Below are positions 29,388 through 39,664 of a stretch of 64,000 nt of DNA, piece by piece. Positions within the stretch are counted from its first letter, which is position 1. Each line of letters opens with the position of its first letter. The DNA comes from Ochrobactrum quorumnocens (GTDB lineage: Bacteria; Pseudomonadota; Alphaproteobacteria; Rhizobiales; Rhizobiaceae), in the NCBI RefSeq assembly GCF_002278035.1, contig NZ_CP022604.1, positions 2,490,501 to 2,554,500 on the forward strand, given 5' to 3'. The notes under the pieces are model-generated. The model was not told where the DNA came from, searched no databases, and saw only the letters and a program-made list of their open reading frames with translations. The position numbers and the translations under genes are program-made.

Positions 29388-29534
29388 CGCCACGCACGAG
29401 GCTTTGATGACAGGCCCGGTTGGTCAATGGTGATCTTCCGTACCGCAACCTTGAAGCAAGCATTGTGAAATCGATAGGAGCCGCTTATGGAACGCTCGGT
29501 AGAGGTCCTGGCGGTTTGCTGAATGGAGAGAAAT

Positions 29535-31445
29535 ATGGCTAAAGTTATTGGTATCGATCTGGGAACGACCAACTCCTGCGTTGCCGTCATGGACGGAAAA
29601 AGCGCGAAGGTCATCGAAAATGCTGAAGGTGCTCGCACAACGCCTTCGATCATCGCTTTCAGCGATAGTGACGAGCGCCTCGCTGGCCAGCCTGCGAAGC
29701 GTCAGGCTGTCACTAATCCTGAAGGCACCCTGTTTGCCGTCAAGCGTCTGATTGGTCGCCGCTTTGATGACCCAATGGTCACCAAGGACAAGGATCTCGT
29801 TCCTTACAAGATCGTCAAGGGCGACAATGGGGACGCATGGGTAGAAACCCACGGCAAGAAGTATTCCCCATCGCAGGTTTCCGCGATGATCCTTCAGAAG
29901 ATGAAGGAAACCGCTGAATCATATCTCGGCGAAACCGTGACGCAGGCTGTTATTACGGTTCCGGCATACTTCAATGATGCTCAGCGTCAGGCAACCAAGG
30001 ATGCCGGCAAGATCGCTGGTCTTGAAGTTCTGCGTATCATCAACGAGCCAACGGCTGCAGCACTTGCTTACGGTCTCGATAAGAGCGAAGGCAAGACCAT
30101 CGCTGTTTACGATCTTGGCGGCGGCACGTTCGACGTTTCGGTTCTTGAAATCGGCGACGGCGTGTTTGAAGTAAAGTCCACCAACGGTGACACGTTCCTC
30201 GGCGGTGAAGACTTCGATATGCGTCTGGTCGAGTACCTGGTTGCCGAGTTCAAGAAAGAACAGGGCATCGATCTTAAGAAAGACAAGCTTGCTCTGCAGC
30301 GCCTCAAGGAAGCTGCCGAAAAGGCCAAGATCGAGCTTTCCGCTGCTCAGCAGACCGAAATCAACCTGCCGTTCATCACGGCTGACCAGACCGGTCCTAA
30401 GCACCTTGCAATCAAGCTTTCGCGTTCGAAGTTTGAAAGCCTCGTGGACGACCTCGTTCAGCGCACGGTCGAGCCATGCAAGGCAGCTCTTCGCGATGCG
30501 GGCCTGAAGGCTGGCGACATTGACGAAGTGGTTCTGGTTGGCGGTATGACCCGTATGCCGAAGATCCAGGAAGTCGTTAAGGCTTTCTTCGGCAAGGAAC
30601 CACACAAGGGCGTAAACCCTGACGAAGTTGTTGCCATGGGTGCGGCCATTCAGGGCGGCGTTCTGCAGGGCGACGTCAAGGACGTTCTGCTGCTCGACGT
30701 GACCCCGCTTTCGCTCGGCATTGAAACGCTCGGTGGCGTATTCACCCGCTTGATCGAACGCAACACGACGATCCCGACCAAGAAGTCGCAGACCTTCTCG
30801 ACGGCTGAAGACAATCAGTCGGCAGTGACGATCCGCGTCTTCCAGGGCGAGCGTGAAATGGCAGCTGACAACAAGATCCTCGGCCAGTTCGACCTCGTTG
30901 GCATCCCGCCGGCACCGCGTGGCGTTCCACAGATCGAAGTCACCTTCGACATCGATGCCAACGGTATTGTGAACGTGTCTGCAAAGGACAAGGGCACCGG
31001 CAAGGAACACCAGATCCGCATTCAGGCATCGGGTGGTCTTTCGGACGCTGACATCGAAAAGATGGTCAAGGACGCTGAAGCAAATGCTGAAGCCGACAAG
31101 CAGCGCCGCGATGCGGTTGAAGCCAAGAACCAGGGTGAAAGCCTGCTTCATTCGTCTGAAAAGTCGTTGAAGGAATATGGTGACAAGGTTTCGGCTGAAG
31201 ACAAGCAGGCAATCGAAGGCGCAATCGCAGCGCTGAAGACCTCGCTTGAAGGCGACGATGCTGAAGATATCAAGGCGAAGACGCAGGTTCTTGCCGAAGC
31301 TTCCATGAAGCTTGGTCAGGCTATGTATGAAGCAGCTCAGGCTGCCGAAGATGCAGGCGCTGAAGGTGGCGAGCAGGCTTCTTCCAACGACGATGTCGTT
31401 GACGCCGATTACGAAGAAATCGACGACGACAAGAAAAAGTCGTAA
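29535..31445 (+). CDS. dnaK: Chaperone DnaK (Hsp70)
   Basis: A 636-residue Hsp70. The ATPase domain (residues 1-385) has [49 protein letters not shown] and the Walker-like [11 protein letters not shown]; the linker is [16 protein letters not shown]; the substrate domain and lid follow, ending in an acidic [10 protein letters not shown] tail. ATG at 29535 gives the exact family start behind GGAGAG. It folds proteins with DnaJ and GrpE in the cytoplasm. Heat-induced through the RpoH-type promoter upstream. dnaJ follows after 189 bases. Confidence 0.98.
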   Translation: MAKVIGIDLGTTNSCVAVMDGKSAKVIENAEGARTTPSIIAFSDSDERLAGQPAKRQAVTNPEGTLFAVKRLIGRRFDDPMVTKDKDLVPYKIVKGDNGDAWVETHGKKYSPSQVSAMILQKMKETAESYLGETVTQAVITVPAYFNDAQRQATKDAGKIAGLEVLRIINEPTAAALAYGLDKSEGKTIAVYDLGGGTFDVSVLEIGDGVFEVKSTNGDTFLGGEDFDMRLVEYLVAEFKKEQGIDLKKDKLALQRLKEAAEKAKIELSAAQQTEINLPFITADQTGPKHLAIKLSRSKFESLVDDLVQRTVEPCKAALRDAGLKAGDIDEVVLVGGMTRMPKIQEVVKAFFGKEPHKGVNPDEVVAMGAAIQGGVLQGDVKDVLLLDVTPLSLGIETLGGVFTRLIERNTTIPTKKSQTFSTAEDNQSAVTIRVFQGEREMAADNKILGQFDLVGIPPAPRGVPQIEVTFDIDANGIVNVSAKDKGTGKEHQIRIQASGGLSDADIEKMVKDAEANAEADKQRRDAVEAKNQGESLLHSSEKSLKEYGDKVSAEDKQAIEGAIAALKTSLEGDDAEDIKAKTQVLAEASMKLGQAMYEAAQAAEDAGAEGGEQASSNDDVVDADYEEIDDDKKKS

Positions 31446-31463
31446 GCCTTGTCCGTAAAGCTT

Positions 31464-31488
31464 AAGCCCGGGTCATTCCCGGGCTTTT
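31464..31488 (+). terminator. Intrinsic terminator between dnaK and dnaJ
   Basis: AAGCCCGGG (31464-31472), TCATT loop, CCCGGGCTT (31478-31486), then TT. It lies 19 bases after the dnaK stop. It should reduce but not necessarily stop transcription into dnaJ. Confidence 0.8.
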
Positions 31489-31634
31489 GCGGCCTTTCGG
31501 GACGGTTGCACCGGACGGACAAAAATAAAAAACAGTCCAGCAGACAGGTCATATAGAGGCCGCTTTGCGCAAAATGGGACCGTGGAGACGCAATCCGGAA
31601 AAAGGATGCGATCCAGCCGTCGGGATAACGAACT

Positions 31635-32777
31635 ATGAAGATCGATTATTACGAAGCTCTGGGTGTGGAGCGAACAGCAGACGATAAGGTGCTCAAAACC
31701 GCCTTTCGCAAGCTCGCCATGGAATACCATCCGGATCGCAATCCGAACAATCCGGATGCAGAACGCAAGTTCAAGGAAATCGGTGAAGCTTATGAAACGC
31801 TGAAAGATCCGCAAAAGCGCGCAGCCTATGACCGTTTCGGTCACGCAGCCTTTGAAAATGGCGGCATGGGCAATGGCTTTGGTGGTGGTGGCGGCGGTTT
31901 CGGTGGAGCCGGTGGCTTTGCCGATATTTTCGAAGATATTTTTGGCGAGATGATGGGCGGCGGTCGTCGTCGCTCCAATGGTGGACGCGAACGCGGCGCC
32001 GATCTGCGCTACAATATGGAAGTCACGCTTGAGGAAGCCTATTCCGGCAAGGCCGCACAGATTCGCGTGCCGACATCCATCACCTGTGACGAATGCTCAG
32101 GGTCTGGCGCCAAGGCCGGGTCACAGCCGACCACTTGCACCATGTGTTCGGGTTCGGGCCGTGTACGTGCCGCGCAGGGCTTCTTCTCTGTAGAGCGCAC
32201 TTGCCCAACCTGTAACGGTCGCGGCCAGATCATCAAGGACCCTTGCGGCAAGTGTCACGGTCAGGGCCGAGTGACACAGGAGCGTTCGCTCTCGGTCAAC
32301 ATTCCGGCCGGTATCGAAGATGGCACCCGTATTCGTCTCGCAGGCGAAGGCGAAGCTGGAACGCGCGGTGGTCCATCGGGTGATCTTTACATCTTCCTGT
32401 CGGTCAAACCGCATGAGTTTTTCCAGCGCGATGGTGCTGATCTTTACTGCAAAGTGCCGATCTCGATGACGACAGCAGCGCTGGGCGGAGATTTTGAAGT
32501 CTCCACGCTTGATAGCACCCAGACGCGTGTGAAGGTGCCTGAAGGTACCCAGAACGCCAAGCAGTTCCGCCTCAAGGGCAAAGGCATGCCGGTTTTACGC
32601 CAGCAGGCAGTGGGCGATCTCTATATCCAGATCGATATTGAGACACCGCAAAACCTGTCCAAACGTCAGCGCGAATTACTTGAGGAATTTGAACAACTCT
32701 CGTCCAAGGAGAACAGTCCGAAATCGGCAGGCTTCTTCTCCCGGATGAAGGAGTTTTTCGAAGGTATAGGTGAGTGA
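31635..32777 (+). CDS. dnaJ: Chaperone DnaJ (Hsp40)
   Basis: A 380-residue full-length type I Hsp40. The J-domain (1-70) has the HPD motif at residues 32-34 (AMEYHPDRN); the Gly/Phe region (75-115) follows; four CxxCxGxG zinc motifs lie between about 150 and 215 ([32 protein letters not shown]); the C-terminal substrate domains have [19 protein letters not shown]. It stimulates DnaK ATPase. A terminator lies on each side, so it may have its own promoter in 31489-31634. Confidence 0.97.
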   Translation: MKIDYYEALGVERTADDKVLKTAFRKLAMEYHPDRNPNNPDAERKFKEIGEAYETLKDPQKRAAYDRFGHAAFENGGMGNGFGGGGGGFGGAGGFADIFEDIFGEMMGGGRRRSNGGRERGADLRYNMEVTLEEAYSGKAAQIRVPTSITCDECSGSGAKAGSQPTTCTMCSGSGRVRAAQGFFSVERTCPTCNGRGQIIKDPCGKCHGQGRVTQERSLSVNIPAGIEDGTRIRLAGEGEAGTRGGPSGDLYIFLSVKPHEFFQRDGADLYCKVPISMTTAALGGDFEVSTLDSTQTRVKVPEGTQNAKQFRLKGKGMPVLRQQAVGDLYIQIDIETPQNLSKRQRELLEEFEQLSSKENSPKSAGFFSRMKEFFEGIGE

Positions 32778-32780
32778 AGA

Positions 32781-32808
32781 AAAGGGAGCCGTTTGGCTCC
32801 CTTTTTTT
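32781..32808 (+). terminator. dnaJ intrinsic terminator
   Basis: A 10-bp stem AAAGGGAGCC (32781-32790) / GGCTCCCTTT (32795-32804), GTTT loop, followed by TTTT. It stands 4 bases after the dnaJ stop. Confidence 0.92.
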
Positions 32809-32889
32809 ACGCTTTCCTTAATGTCGCCTTGCCTAAATACTCCAATGCGGCATAAACTTGTCTGATAACGACAATGGGAGCAGTGAAGA

Positions 32890-33489
32890 ATGGCAGGACA
32901 GCTCGGCAGGAAACTGGCCGCTAAGTTCGATGAAGAAATCCGTTTTTTCAAAGGTTGGATAGACGGACCAAAGGCGGTCGGCGCGATATTGCCGACAAGT
33001 TCCATCACGGCGCGACGCATGGCGAGCGTCATCGACACGAAATCAGGTCTGCCAGTTCTAGAACTCGGACCGGGCACAGGTGTGATTACCAAAGCCATTC
33101 TAGCCCATGGTGTGAAGCCAGCCGATCTCTATTCGGTCGAATATTCACCGGATTTCGTGGAGCATCTTGACCGGGCTTTTCCCGATGTGAACATCATTCA
33201 GGGAGATGTGTTCGATCTCGATCTGGCGCTTGGCGATATGAAAGATCAGAAATTCGACAGCATCGTTTCCGCTGTTCCCATGCTGAACTTTCCGATGGAA
33301 AGCCGCATTCAGCTTATGGAAAGCCTGTTGTCCCGTATGCCGCGTGGTCGTCCTCTGATACAGATCACTTATGGTCCCCGCCCGCCGGTTCCGGCAGGCA
33401 AGGGCAACTACATTGTGCAGCATTATGATTTTGTTGTGCGCAATGTCCCTCCTGCGCAGCTCTGGGTCTATCGCAGCCCGCTCGTTTGA
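32890..33489 (+). CDS. pmtA: Phosphatidylethanolamine N-methyltransferase (rhizobial PmtA type)
   Basis: A 199-residue soluble SAM-dependent methyltransferase of the Sinorhizobium/Brucella PmtA type, which converts phosphatidylethanolamine to phosphatidylcholine by three methylations at the inner membrane. The N-terminal DEEIRFFKGWIDGPKAVGAILPTSSITARRMAS, the SAM loop VLELGPGTGVITKAI and SVEYSPDFV, IIQGDVFDL and the C-terminal QITYGPRPPVP match the family. A ribosome-binding GGGAG precedes the ATG. It separates this group from gammaproteobacteria, which lack the pathway. Confidence 0.92.
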   Translation: MAGQLGRKLAAKFDEEIRFFKGWIDGPKAVGAILPTSSITARRMASVIDTKSGLPVLELGPGTGVITKAILAHGVKPADLYSVEYSPDFVEHLDRAFPDVNIIQGDVFDLDLALGDMKDQKFDSIVSAVPMLNFPMESRIQLMESLLSRMPRGRPLIQITYGPRPPVPAGKGNYIVQHYDFVVRNVPPAQLWVYRSPLV

Positions 33490-33513
33490 TCCCATACGGA
33501 GTTAAGTAATCTG

Positions 33514-34092
33514 ATGACGGCAAAGATCCTGATTTTTGCGGGCTCTATCCGCAAGGGCGCGTTCTCAGGCCATATGGCAGATGCAGCCGCCGGGGAACTG
33601 GTAGCTCAGGGTGCAAGCGTAACACATATCTCGCTGGCCGATTTTCAGCTTCCGATTATGAATGAGGATCTGGAAGCTGAAGAAGGCATTCCTGAAAACG
33701 CCATGAAGCTTGGTCGTCTCTTTGCAGAGCATGACGGGCTGATGATCTGTTCGCCGGAATATAATGCGTCAATTCCGCCGCTGCTTAAAAACACGGTTGA
33801 TTGGGTCAGCCGTATTTCCAGAGATGGTGACAAGCCGTTCAGGCCTTATGCGGGTTTGACGGTCGGCCTTTGTTCGACGTCAAACGGCGCTTTTGCTGGT
33901 ATGCGTGGGCTTTATCATCTACGCGCCGTTCTGATGAATGTGGGCACGCAGATCGTCAGCGAGCAGTGCTCGGTCGGTGGTGCAGCTGACGCTTTCAATG
34001 ATGACGGCACGCTCAAGAACGAGCGCCACGCCAAAATGCTGAGCGCTGTTTGCGCCAGCCTTATCAAGCACTCGGTCAATCCAGGACGTTAA
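33514..34092 (+). CDS. NAD(P)H-dependent FMN reductase-family protein
   Basis: A 192-residue flavodoxin-like fold protein of the NADPH-dependent FMN reductase/azoreductase family. FMN binding motif [11 protein letters not shown] at residues 7-17 and [21 protein letters not shown] at about 76-96 hold the flavin phosphate and isoalloxazine ring. The C-terminal part [17 protein letters not shown] is typical. Function is NAD(P)H-linked flavin, quinone or azo-dye reduction; physiological acceptor unknown. It lies 24 bases after pmtA and is likely co-transcribed. Confidence 0.87.
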   Translation: MTAKILIFAGSIRKGAFSGHMADAAAGELVAQGASVTHISLADFQLPIMNEDLEAEEGIPENAMKLGRLFAEHDGLMICSPEYNASIPPLLKNTVDWVSRISRDGDKPFRPYAGLTVGLCSTSNGAFAGMRGLYHLRAVLMNVGTQIVSEQCSVGGAADAFNDDGTLKNERHAKMLSAVCASLIKHSVNPGR

Positions 34093-34115
34093 ATTTAGTT
34101 TCTATCTAACAATTT

Positions 34116-34146
34116 CAGGGCGCGGTATCTTTCGTACCGCGCCCTG
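34116..34146 (+). terminator. Long perfect hairpin after the FMN reductase gene
   Basis: A 12-bp perfect stem (34116-34127 with 34135-34146), 7-base loop. No long T-run follows, so it is terminator-like at best. It lies 23 bases after the stop and before pyrF. Confidence 0.6.
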
Positions 34147-34183
34147 TTGTGCGAATAAACTAAAAATCATATCGGAGAATAGC

Positions 34184-34885
34184 ATGACGACGACAGATTT
34201 GCGTGATCGGCTGATCGTGGGCCTCGACGTGCCAACCGTTGCTGAAGCGGAAAAAGTGGTCGAAGAACTGGGCGATGCTGTCACGTTCTACAAGATTGGC
34301 TATCAGCTGGTGTTTGCAGGTGGTCTCGATTTTGCAAAGAGCCTGATTGCGGCCAAGAAAAAAGTTTTCCTCGACATGAAGCTCCTCGACATCGATAACA
34401 CCATCGCCAAGGGCGTGGAGAATGTCGCGAAGATGGGCGTTTCCATGCTCACCCTGCACGCTTATCCGAAAGCTATGCGCGCGGCTGTTCAAGCGGCGAA
34501 AGGGTCTGATCTCTGCCTGCTTGGCGTGACGGTGCTGACCTCTATGGATGATGCTGATCTGAAGGAAGCAGGCTATTGCGATACGCCGGAAGCGCTGGTG
34601 CTCAAGCGCGCACAGCAGGCGCGTGAGGCGGGCATGGGCGGCATTGTGGCTTCTGCCGCTGAAGCTTATGCCATCCGTCAGGCAATCGGTCCCGATATGG
34701 CTGTCGTCACACCCGGTATTCGTCCGGCAGGCAGCGAGAAGGGCGACCAGAAGCGCGTGATGACGCCCGCAGATGCTCTCAAAGCTGGCGCAAGCCACCT
34801 TGTCGTTGCGCGGCCAATTGTCGGCGCCGCTGATCGCAAGGCTTCAGCCCTTGCCATTCTGGAAGAAATGCGCTCGGTTGGCTGA
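34184..34885 (+). CDS. pyrF: Orotidine 5'-phosphate decarboxylase
   Basis: A 233-residue TIM barrel that decarboxylates OMP to UMP. The catalytic Lys and Asp array is [13 protein letters not shown], with Asp64, Lys66 and Asp69; the phosphate loop and TPGIRPAG motif are conserved near the C-terminus. The length fits group I enzymes. DUF1330 follows 14 bases later on the same strand and may share the transcript. Terminal pyrimidine synthesis step. Confidence 0.96.
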   Translation: MTTTDLRDRLIVGLDVPTVAEAEKVVEELGDAVTFYKIGYQLVFAGGLDFAKSLIAAKKKVFLDMKLLDIDNTIAKGVENVAKMGVSMLTLHAYPKAMRAAVQAAKGSDLCLLGVTVLTSMDDADLKEAGYCDTPEALVLKRAQQAREAGMGGIVASAAEAYAIRQAIGPDMAVVTPGIRPAGSEKGDQKRVMTPADALKAGASHLVVARPIVGAADRKASALAILEEMRSVG

Positions 34886-34899
34886 AAGAGGAGGATGAT

Positions 34900-35190
34900 A
34901 TGACCAAAGCCTATTGGATCGCCCGTGTGGATGCTCGCGATACGGAGCGTTACAAAGATTACGTTTCTACCGCCAAGCCTGCTTTTGAGCGCTATGGTGC
35001 AAAGTTTATTGCACGTGGCGGCAAGGCTGAGGCCGTTGAAGGGCCGGGGCGTGCCCGCAATGTCATCATCGAATTTGAGTCTATGCAGCACGCGCTCGAC
35101 TGCTACAATTCGTCCGAATATCAGGCCGCAAAAGCCATCCGCCAAACCGTAGCGGACGGCGAAATCGTCATCGTTGAAGGCGTCGCCTGA
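34900..35190 (+). CDS. DUF1330 protein
   Basis: A 96-residue ferredoxin-like-fold protein of the DUF1330 family: MTKAYWIARVDARDTERYKDYVSTAKPAFERYGAKFIARGGK and RNVIIEFESMQHALDCYNSSEYQAAK are the family's signature strands. AGGAGG precedes the ATG. The function is unknown; it lies 14 bases after pyrF, often seen in Rhizobiales. It converges on the second SMP-30 gene, ending one base before it. Confidence 0.9.
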   Translation: MTKAYWIARVDARDTERYKDYVSTAKPAFERYGAKFIARGGKAEAVEGPGRARNVIIEFESMQHALDCYNSSEYQAAKAIRQTVADGEIVIVEGVA

Positions 35191-36063
35191 TTATAATCTT
35201 ACTGGCGGGTCGTGACGACCGGCGACAGACAGATCAAGCAATATGACCTTGCCCGCATGCGGATCTGCATTGCGGGCATTTTCATTCATGCCTTCGTGCG
35301 CGCTGGTGACAATCAAGACAGAGGCGTCTGCACCGATGAAAGCCGGGCAGGTTGGCTGGGTAACGGGTAGCTCGATCGAACGTAAGAGCCGCCCCTGCGA
35401 CGAATAAGCGTTAAGGGCGCTGCCGCCCCAGCATGCATTCCACAAGGTGCCTTCCGCATCGACCACCGAGCCATCAACGCCACCATCTTCGACACGATGA
35501 TGGAAAACGCTTTTTTCAGAGACCGGCAGGCCGGTTTCGGGGTCGGTATCGACCCGCCATATGATATTGCGGTCGGTATCGGCAAAATAAGTGATCTTGC
35601 CATCCGGCGAAAAGCAGATTGAGTTGGTGATCGTGATACCAGAGAACAGTTTTTTCACATGGCCTTCACGATACCACCAGATCGAGCCGGCACCCTTCTC
35701 GGCCTTCTTGCCCATGGTGCCGATCCAGAAGGAGCCGGACGGGTGCACACGTGCATCGTTGGAGCGGGTGGTGTCATTATCGGCTTCGAGCGGATGATGC
35801 AGTGTGAGACGCCCATTGGCACGCTCGCGCACAAAAAGTCCGTGCTCGCTGACAATCAACTGCCGCTCACGATCAATAACCGCAAGCGCACTGGCTTTCA
35901 TGCCCAGATCATGCGTGCGAACTTCACCGCTGTCGTCTCTCTCGATCAACCTTTGACCGAGAATATCGAACCACCAGCACTGACCGGTAAGCGGATCATA
36001 ACCCGGGCCTTCACCCAGTTCGGTGACATGATCAGCAAAGAATGTTGTTTTGACTGCGGTCAC
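35191..36063 (-). CDS. Second SMP-30/gluconolactonase-family lactonase
   Basis: A 290-residue SMP-30 protein, about 30% like the paralog at 314-1180 by eye. Metal-ligand positions are visible: Glu in TELGEGPGYDPLTGQCWW, Asn in TITNSICFSPDGK and Asp in DGGVDGSVVDAEGTLW. It hydrolyses an aldonolactone. The start is GTG at 36063 behind GGGAGAG; a longer frame begins at 36111 but lacks a ribosome-binding site. It faces the gshB region across a palindromic repeat. Substrate unknown. Confidence 0.85.
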   Translation of the reverse strand: MTAVKTTFFADHVTELGEGPGYDPLTGQCWWFDILGQRLIERDDSGEVRTHDLGMKASALAVIDRERQLIVSEHGLFVRERANGRLTLHHPLEADNDTTRSNDARVHPSGSFWIGTMGKKAEKGAGSIWWYREGHVKKLFSGITITNSICFSPDGKITYFADTDRNIIWRVDTDPETGLPVSEKSVFHHRVEDGGVDGSVVDAEGTLWNACWGGSALNAYSSQGRLLRSIELPVTQPTCPAFIGADASVLIVTSAHEGMNENARNADPHAGKVILLDLSVAGRHDPPVRL

Positions 36064-36213
36064 TTTTCTCTCCCGGCTTTGGTCCAGCTCTGGCGTTAAC
36101 AGCATAATCAACAGACAGGCAGCAATCCAGTTGCAAAAATCTGCGCGTGTTCATGAAGCGTCTATGAAACCTGCATGATCGGAAACGGCTATGTCGTCTG
36201 CAAAATTCGCTTT

Positions 36214-36318
36214 AGAGCGCGTTTCGATCTGATTTGATCAGATCGGCGCTCTCAACTCGTTTTATCTACGCATTGTGCTTTCCTAAAATTGATTCCGATT
36301 TTAGGGCCGATGCGCTAA
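36214..36318. repeat. Bru-RS-like palindromic repeat before gshB
   Basis: Starts AGAGCGCGTTTCGATCTGAT and continues TTG, ATCAGATCGGCGCTCT, so the arms pair over about 18 bases with one asymmetric bulge. It is followed by a different second module with inverted ACGCATTG and GATGCGCTA ends and a palindromic CTAAAATTGATTCCGATTTTAG core. The first module is almost identical to 51788-51827. Confidence 0.8.
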
Positions 36319-36348
36319 GTTCCGGCAACTGAGAATCGCGAGGAAATC

Positions 36349-37290
36349 ATGTCGCTAAAAGTTGCGGTCCAGATGGACCATATCAGCACGGTCAATATTA
36401 CGGGTGACACCACTTTTGCTCTGTCACTTGAAGCGCAGAAGCGCGGCCATGAGCTGTATCATTACACACCAGACCGGCTTTCGATGCGCGATGGTATTGT
36501 TTCAGCTCGCGTTGAAAAACTGGAACTGCGTGACATCAAGGGCGATCACTACACGCTGGGTGAGCCGGTGCGCCGCGATCTTTCAGAAATGGATGTGGTT
36601 CTGCTGCGTCAGGACCCGCCGTTCGACATGAACTATATAACCACAACGCATCTTCTGGAGCGTATCCATCCAAAGACGCTGGTGGTGAACGACCCGGCAT
36701 GGGTTCGCAACAGCCCGGAAAAGATTTTCGTCACCGAATTTCCGGACCTGATGCCCGAAACGCTGATTACCAAGGACCCGCAGGAGGTTCTAGAGTTCCG
36801 CCGCGAGTTCGGCGATATCATCTTAAAGCCACTTTACGGCAATGGTGGTGCGGGCGTGTTCCATCTGGCTGATGGCGATCGCAATCTGACCTCGTTGCTC
36901 GAAATGTTCGGACAGCTCTTCAAAGAACCGTTCATCGCGCAGCGTTATCTCAAAGATGTGCGCTCAGGTGACAAGCGTATCATTCTGATTGATGGTGAGC
37001 CGGTCGGAGCAATCAATCGTGTGCCTTCGGAAACCGATGCGCGTTCCAACATGCATGTTGGCGGTCGTGCAGAACAGAGCAAGCTGACTGCACGTGAGCA
37101 GGAAATCTGCGCGCGCATCGGCCCGTCGCTGAAAGAGCGCGGCTTCATCCTCGTTGGTATCGACGTGATTGGCGATTATATGACCGAGATCAATGTAACC
37201 TCGCCAACCGGCATTCGGGAAATCGAACGCTTCGACGGCACCAATATTGCGGCCCTGTTCTGGGACGCGGTTGAAGCCAAGCGTAAGTAA
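36349..37290 (+). CDS. gshB: Glutathione synthetase
   Basis: A 313-residue ATP-grasp ligase that joins gamma-glutamylcysteine and glycine. Signatures: [27 protein letters not shown] at the N-terminus, [38 protein letters not shown] (ATP-binding loop), [25 protein letters not shown], and [17 protein letters not shown] (Mg binding). The length is standard. It is alone on its strand with a hairpin downstream, so monocistronic. Confidence 0.97.
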   Translation: MSLKVAVQMDHISTVNITGDTTFALSLEAQKRGHELYHYTPDRLSMRDGIVSARVEKLELRDIKGDHYTLGEPVRRDLSEMDVVLLRQDPPFDMNYITTTHLLERIHPKTLVVNDPAWVRNSPEKIFVTEFPDLMPETLITKDPQEVLEFRREFGDIILKPLYGNGGAGVFHLADGDRNLTSLLEMFGQLFKEPFIAQRYLKDVRSGDKRIILIDGEPVGAINRVPSETDARSNMHVGGRAEQSKLTAREQEICARIGPSLKERGFILVGIDVIGDYMTEINVTSPTGIREIERFDGTNIAALFWDAVEAKRK

Positions 37291-37321
37291 AAAATCGGGC
37301 TTTAAGCCTTCGTTTGAAAGA

Positions 37322-37358
37322 GAATCGCGTCCGTTGCGGACGCGATTCCGCTATTTTT
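37322..37358. terminator. Terminator between gshB and the MaoC pseudogene
   Basis: A 12-bp perfect stem, GAATCGCGTCCG (37322-37333) and its complement (37337-37348), TTG loop. A TTTTT run lies 6 bases beyond the stem on the plus strand; TCTCTTTC lies on the minus side. It sits between convergent gshB and the MaoC gene. Confidence 0.75.
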
Positions 37359-37902
37359 CCGTCTTGCCGATAAAATCAGCCGGGTTTTTATATTTTACCG
37401 TTTGCAGATGTTCGCAATAAAGGACGAGTTCTCCCTCGCCTTTGAAGATCTCATAGCTTGCACGGATTAGGCCAAGTTCCTTGTAGCGCGGCGTTTTTTC
37501 CATATTCGTGCGCACTGCATAAATCGTATCTCCTATGAAGACCGGTTTGATGAAACGCAGTTTGTCATAGCCATAAGAAAACGCATTCACGCAGTTGGTG
37601 GCCACCAGGCCAAGGCCCGCGGAAAAGACAAATGCGCCTGCAATCAGCCTTCGTCCGAATATTCCTTCGCTGCGCGCGAACATTTCATCCTGAACGTAAG
37701 GGTGAATATCGGTAACCAGCAGATTGAACTGATGGCTGTCGCCTTCCGATATTGTGCGTCGCAACGATCTGATCTTCTGCCCGACTGGCCAATCCTCATA
37801 GAACCAGTTTTCGGCGTTTCATACCGGTAACCTGGCATGTTCTGGCGGCATATCGGTCGGCATTGTCGAAGAGACTCCGACCGTTGGCGCAACGTTAGAC
37901 AT
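37351..37902 (-). pseudogene. MaoC-like hotdog-fold gene with in-frame TGA
   Basis: Reads as 184 codons from ATG at 37902, behind GGAGG, with a stop at 37819-37821 after 27 codons (ending ARLPV). In the same frame it resumes directly with [32 protein letters not shown] and runs to the natural end at 37351. [10 protein letters not shown] is the typical N-terminal strand of MaoC-like hydratases, and it lies after the stop but before any usable ATG or GTG; the first possible restart is TTG at 37764, which would lose that strand. [20 protein letters not shown] packing ([18 protein letters not shown]) supports the family. It is therefore a nonsense-disrupted gene, unless a sequencing error made the stop. 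Confidence 0.75.
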
Positions 37903-38104
37903 TTTTTCCTCCACAGTTCTTATATGAAGTATGCATTCATATATGCATAACAATCAAGTCAGAAAGCTCAATGCTGGCGACCGATTTAGCCAGTAGGCCA
38001 GCATCTGCGAAGCTTGCTCTCTCGTACGAGAAATGCTTAAATCCTTTGGTTGTATACAAGCACAAACTCACGTTAGAGGTGTGTAAAATACCGAGCGGGG
38101 GCTC

Positions 38105-39637
38105 ATGGTCGCGCGAGTAGGAACAGTTGCGTTTCAGGGCATAGAAGCTGTGCCTGTCGATGTGCAGGTCATGGTTGCACCGGGCAAGATGGGCATGTCG
38201 ATTGTCGGCCTGCCCGACAAAGCGGTTGCCGAAAGCCGGGAACGTGTACAGGCCGCACTTCATGCTTCCGGCCTTTCCATGCCGACCAAGCGTGTCACGG
38301 TCAATCTGGCTCCGGCTGATCTGCCGAAAGAAGGCTCGCATTATGATCTGCCGATTGCCGTTGGGTTGATGGCAGCTATCGGTGCAATTCCGATCGACGC
38401 CATACAATCCTATCTGGTTTTGGGAGAGCTTTCGCTTGATGGCTCCATAACGGCTGTTGCGGGCGTATTGCCTGCTGCAATTGGCGCCAATCGTGAAGAC
38501 AAGGGCCTGATCTGTCCGTATGACTGTGGGCCAGAAGCCGCATGGGCAGGGGCCAATGTCGATATTCTTGCGCCACGCAGCCTGATTGCGTTGGGCAACC
38601 ATTTTCGGGGAACACAGGTGCTGACGCCGCCTGATCCTTCGATGCGGGTTTCAAGCGAAGTGCTGCCCGATCTTGCCGATATCAAGGGGCAGGAGACTGC
38701 CAAGCGTGCGCTGGAGATTGCTGCCGCCGGAAATCACAATCTGCTTCTCGTCGGGCCGCCTGGATCGGGAAAATCCATGCTTGCACAGCGGCTCCCATCC
38801 ATTCTGCCAAAACTCAGCCCGCGCGAACTGCTCGACGTTTCAATGATCACATCCATTGCAGGCGAGCTGTCGGGTGGAAAACTGTCTGACCGCAGACCTT
38901 TTCGCGCGCCACATCATTCGGCGTCTATGGCTGCAATGGTTGGTGGGGGGCTGCGGGCGAGGCCGGGTGAAGTATCACTTGCGCATAATGGCGTGTTGTT
39001 TCTCGATGAGTTTCCGGAGTTTTCGCCACAGGTGCTCGATTCTCTCAGGCAACCGCTGGAGACTGGCGAATGCATGATTGCACGCGTCAATCATCGTACC
39101 AGCTATCCGGCGCGCTTTCAGCTGATTGCAGCGATGAACCCCTGTCGTTGTGGCATGGCGGGGGAGCCAGGCCACACATGCGCACGTGGCCCGCGTTGCC
39201 AAAGCGACTATCAGGCACGCATTTCCGGGCCGTTGCTGGACCGAATCGATCTCAGGGTCGATATGCCTGCCGTCTCAGCCCTTGATCTCATTCAGCCGTC
39301 GCAGTCTGAACGAAGCGAAAGCGTTGCCAAACGTGTCGCGCGGGCACGGGCGACACAAAGCGTGCGCTATGCAGCTCTTGGGCTGGATGCATCCATGACC
39401 AACGCTTACTGTTCGGCAAATCTGATTGAAGAAGTCGCCAAGCCGGATGCTGCGGGCGTAAAGCTGCTGCGCGACGCGAGCGAACAGATGCGCTTTTCTG
39501 CGCGTGCCTATCACCGCATTTTGAAAGTGGCCCGCACATTGGCCGATCTCGATGGAGTGGACCAGATCAGCCGCATACATCTTGCTGGCGCGATTTCTTA
39601 TCGTATGGGCGCTGAGAGACTGTCTTCTGTGGCGTGA
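38105..39637 (+). CDS. comM: YifB/ComM-like Mg-chelatase-fold AAA+ ATPase
   Basis: A 510-residue protein with the ComM/YifB layout: an N-terminal Lon-protease-like ChlI domain (about 10-165), an AAA+ domain starting near 190 with Walker A GPPGSGKS (217-224), Walker B VLFLDEFPEF, and a C-terminal Mg-chelatase domain (from about 400) with FSARAYHRILKVARTLADL. Between them the Cys-rich AMNPCRCGMAGEPGHTCARGPRC is the family's zinc-like insert. In naturally competent bacteria ComM is a helicase aiding recombination of incoming DNA; in others the role is unclear. It follows no operon partner. Confidence 0.93.
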   Translation: MVARVGTVAFQGIEAVPVDVQVMVAPGKMGMSIVGLPDKAVAESRERVQAALHASGLSMPTKRVTVNLAPADLPKEGSHYDLPIAVGLMAAIGAIPIDAIQSYLVLGELSLDGSITAVAGVLPAAIGANREDKGLICPYDCGPEAAWAGANVDILAPRSLIALGNHFRGTQVLTPPDPSMRVSSEVLPDLADIKGQETAKRALEIAAAGNHNLLLVGPPGSGKSMLAQRLPSILPKLSPRELLDVSMITSIAGELSGGKLSDRRPFRAPHHSASMAAMVGGGLRARPGEVSLAHNGVLFLDEFPEFSPQVLDSLRQPLETGECMIARVNHRTSYPARFQLIAAMNPCRCGMAGEPGHTCARGPRCQSDYQARISGPLLDRIDLRVDMPAVSALDLIQPSQSERSESVAKRVARARATQSVRYAALGLDASMTNAYCSANLIEEVAKPDAAGVKLLRDASEQMRFSARAYHRILKVARTLADLDGVDQISRIHLAGAISYRMGAERLSSVA

Positions 39638-39664
39638 AGACCACGTCACAGAAGCTCTTTCTGC

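Noticed and set aside
28015..29463. Long open frame (482 codons) on the minus strand opposite the oxidoreductase gene
   Set aside because: It is the mirror of real genes on the plus strand (27673-29304), which have family motifs and ribosome-binding sites. The minus frame has no recognisable domain and an atypical, Cys/His/Arg-rich composition.
29919..31151. 410-codon antisense frame inside dnaK
   Set aside because: Antisense open frames are expected opposite highly biased GC-rich genes such as dnaK. The protein shows no domain.
37819..37821. Selenocysteine or programmed readthrough at the TGA in the MaoC-like gene
   Set aside because: MaoC-like proteins are not known selenoproteins, no SECIS-like hairpin is obvious after the codon, and the residue is not at an active site.
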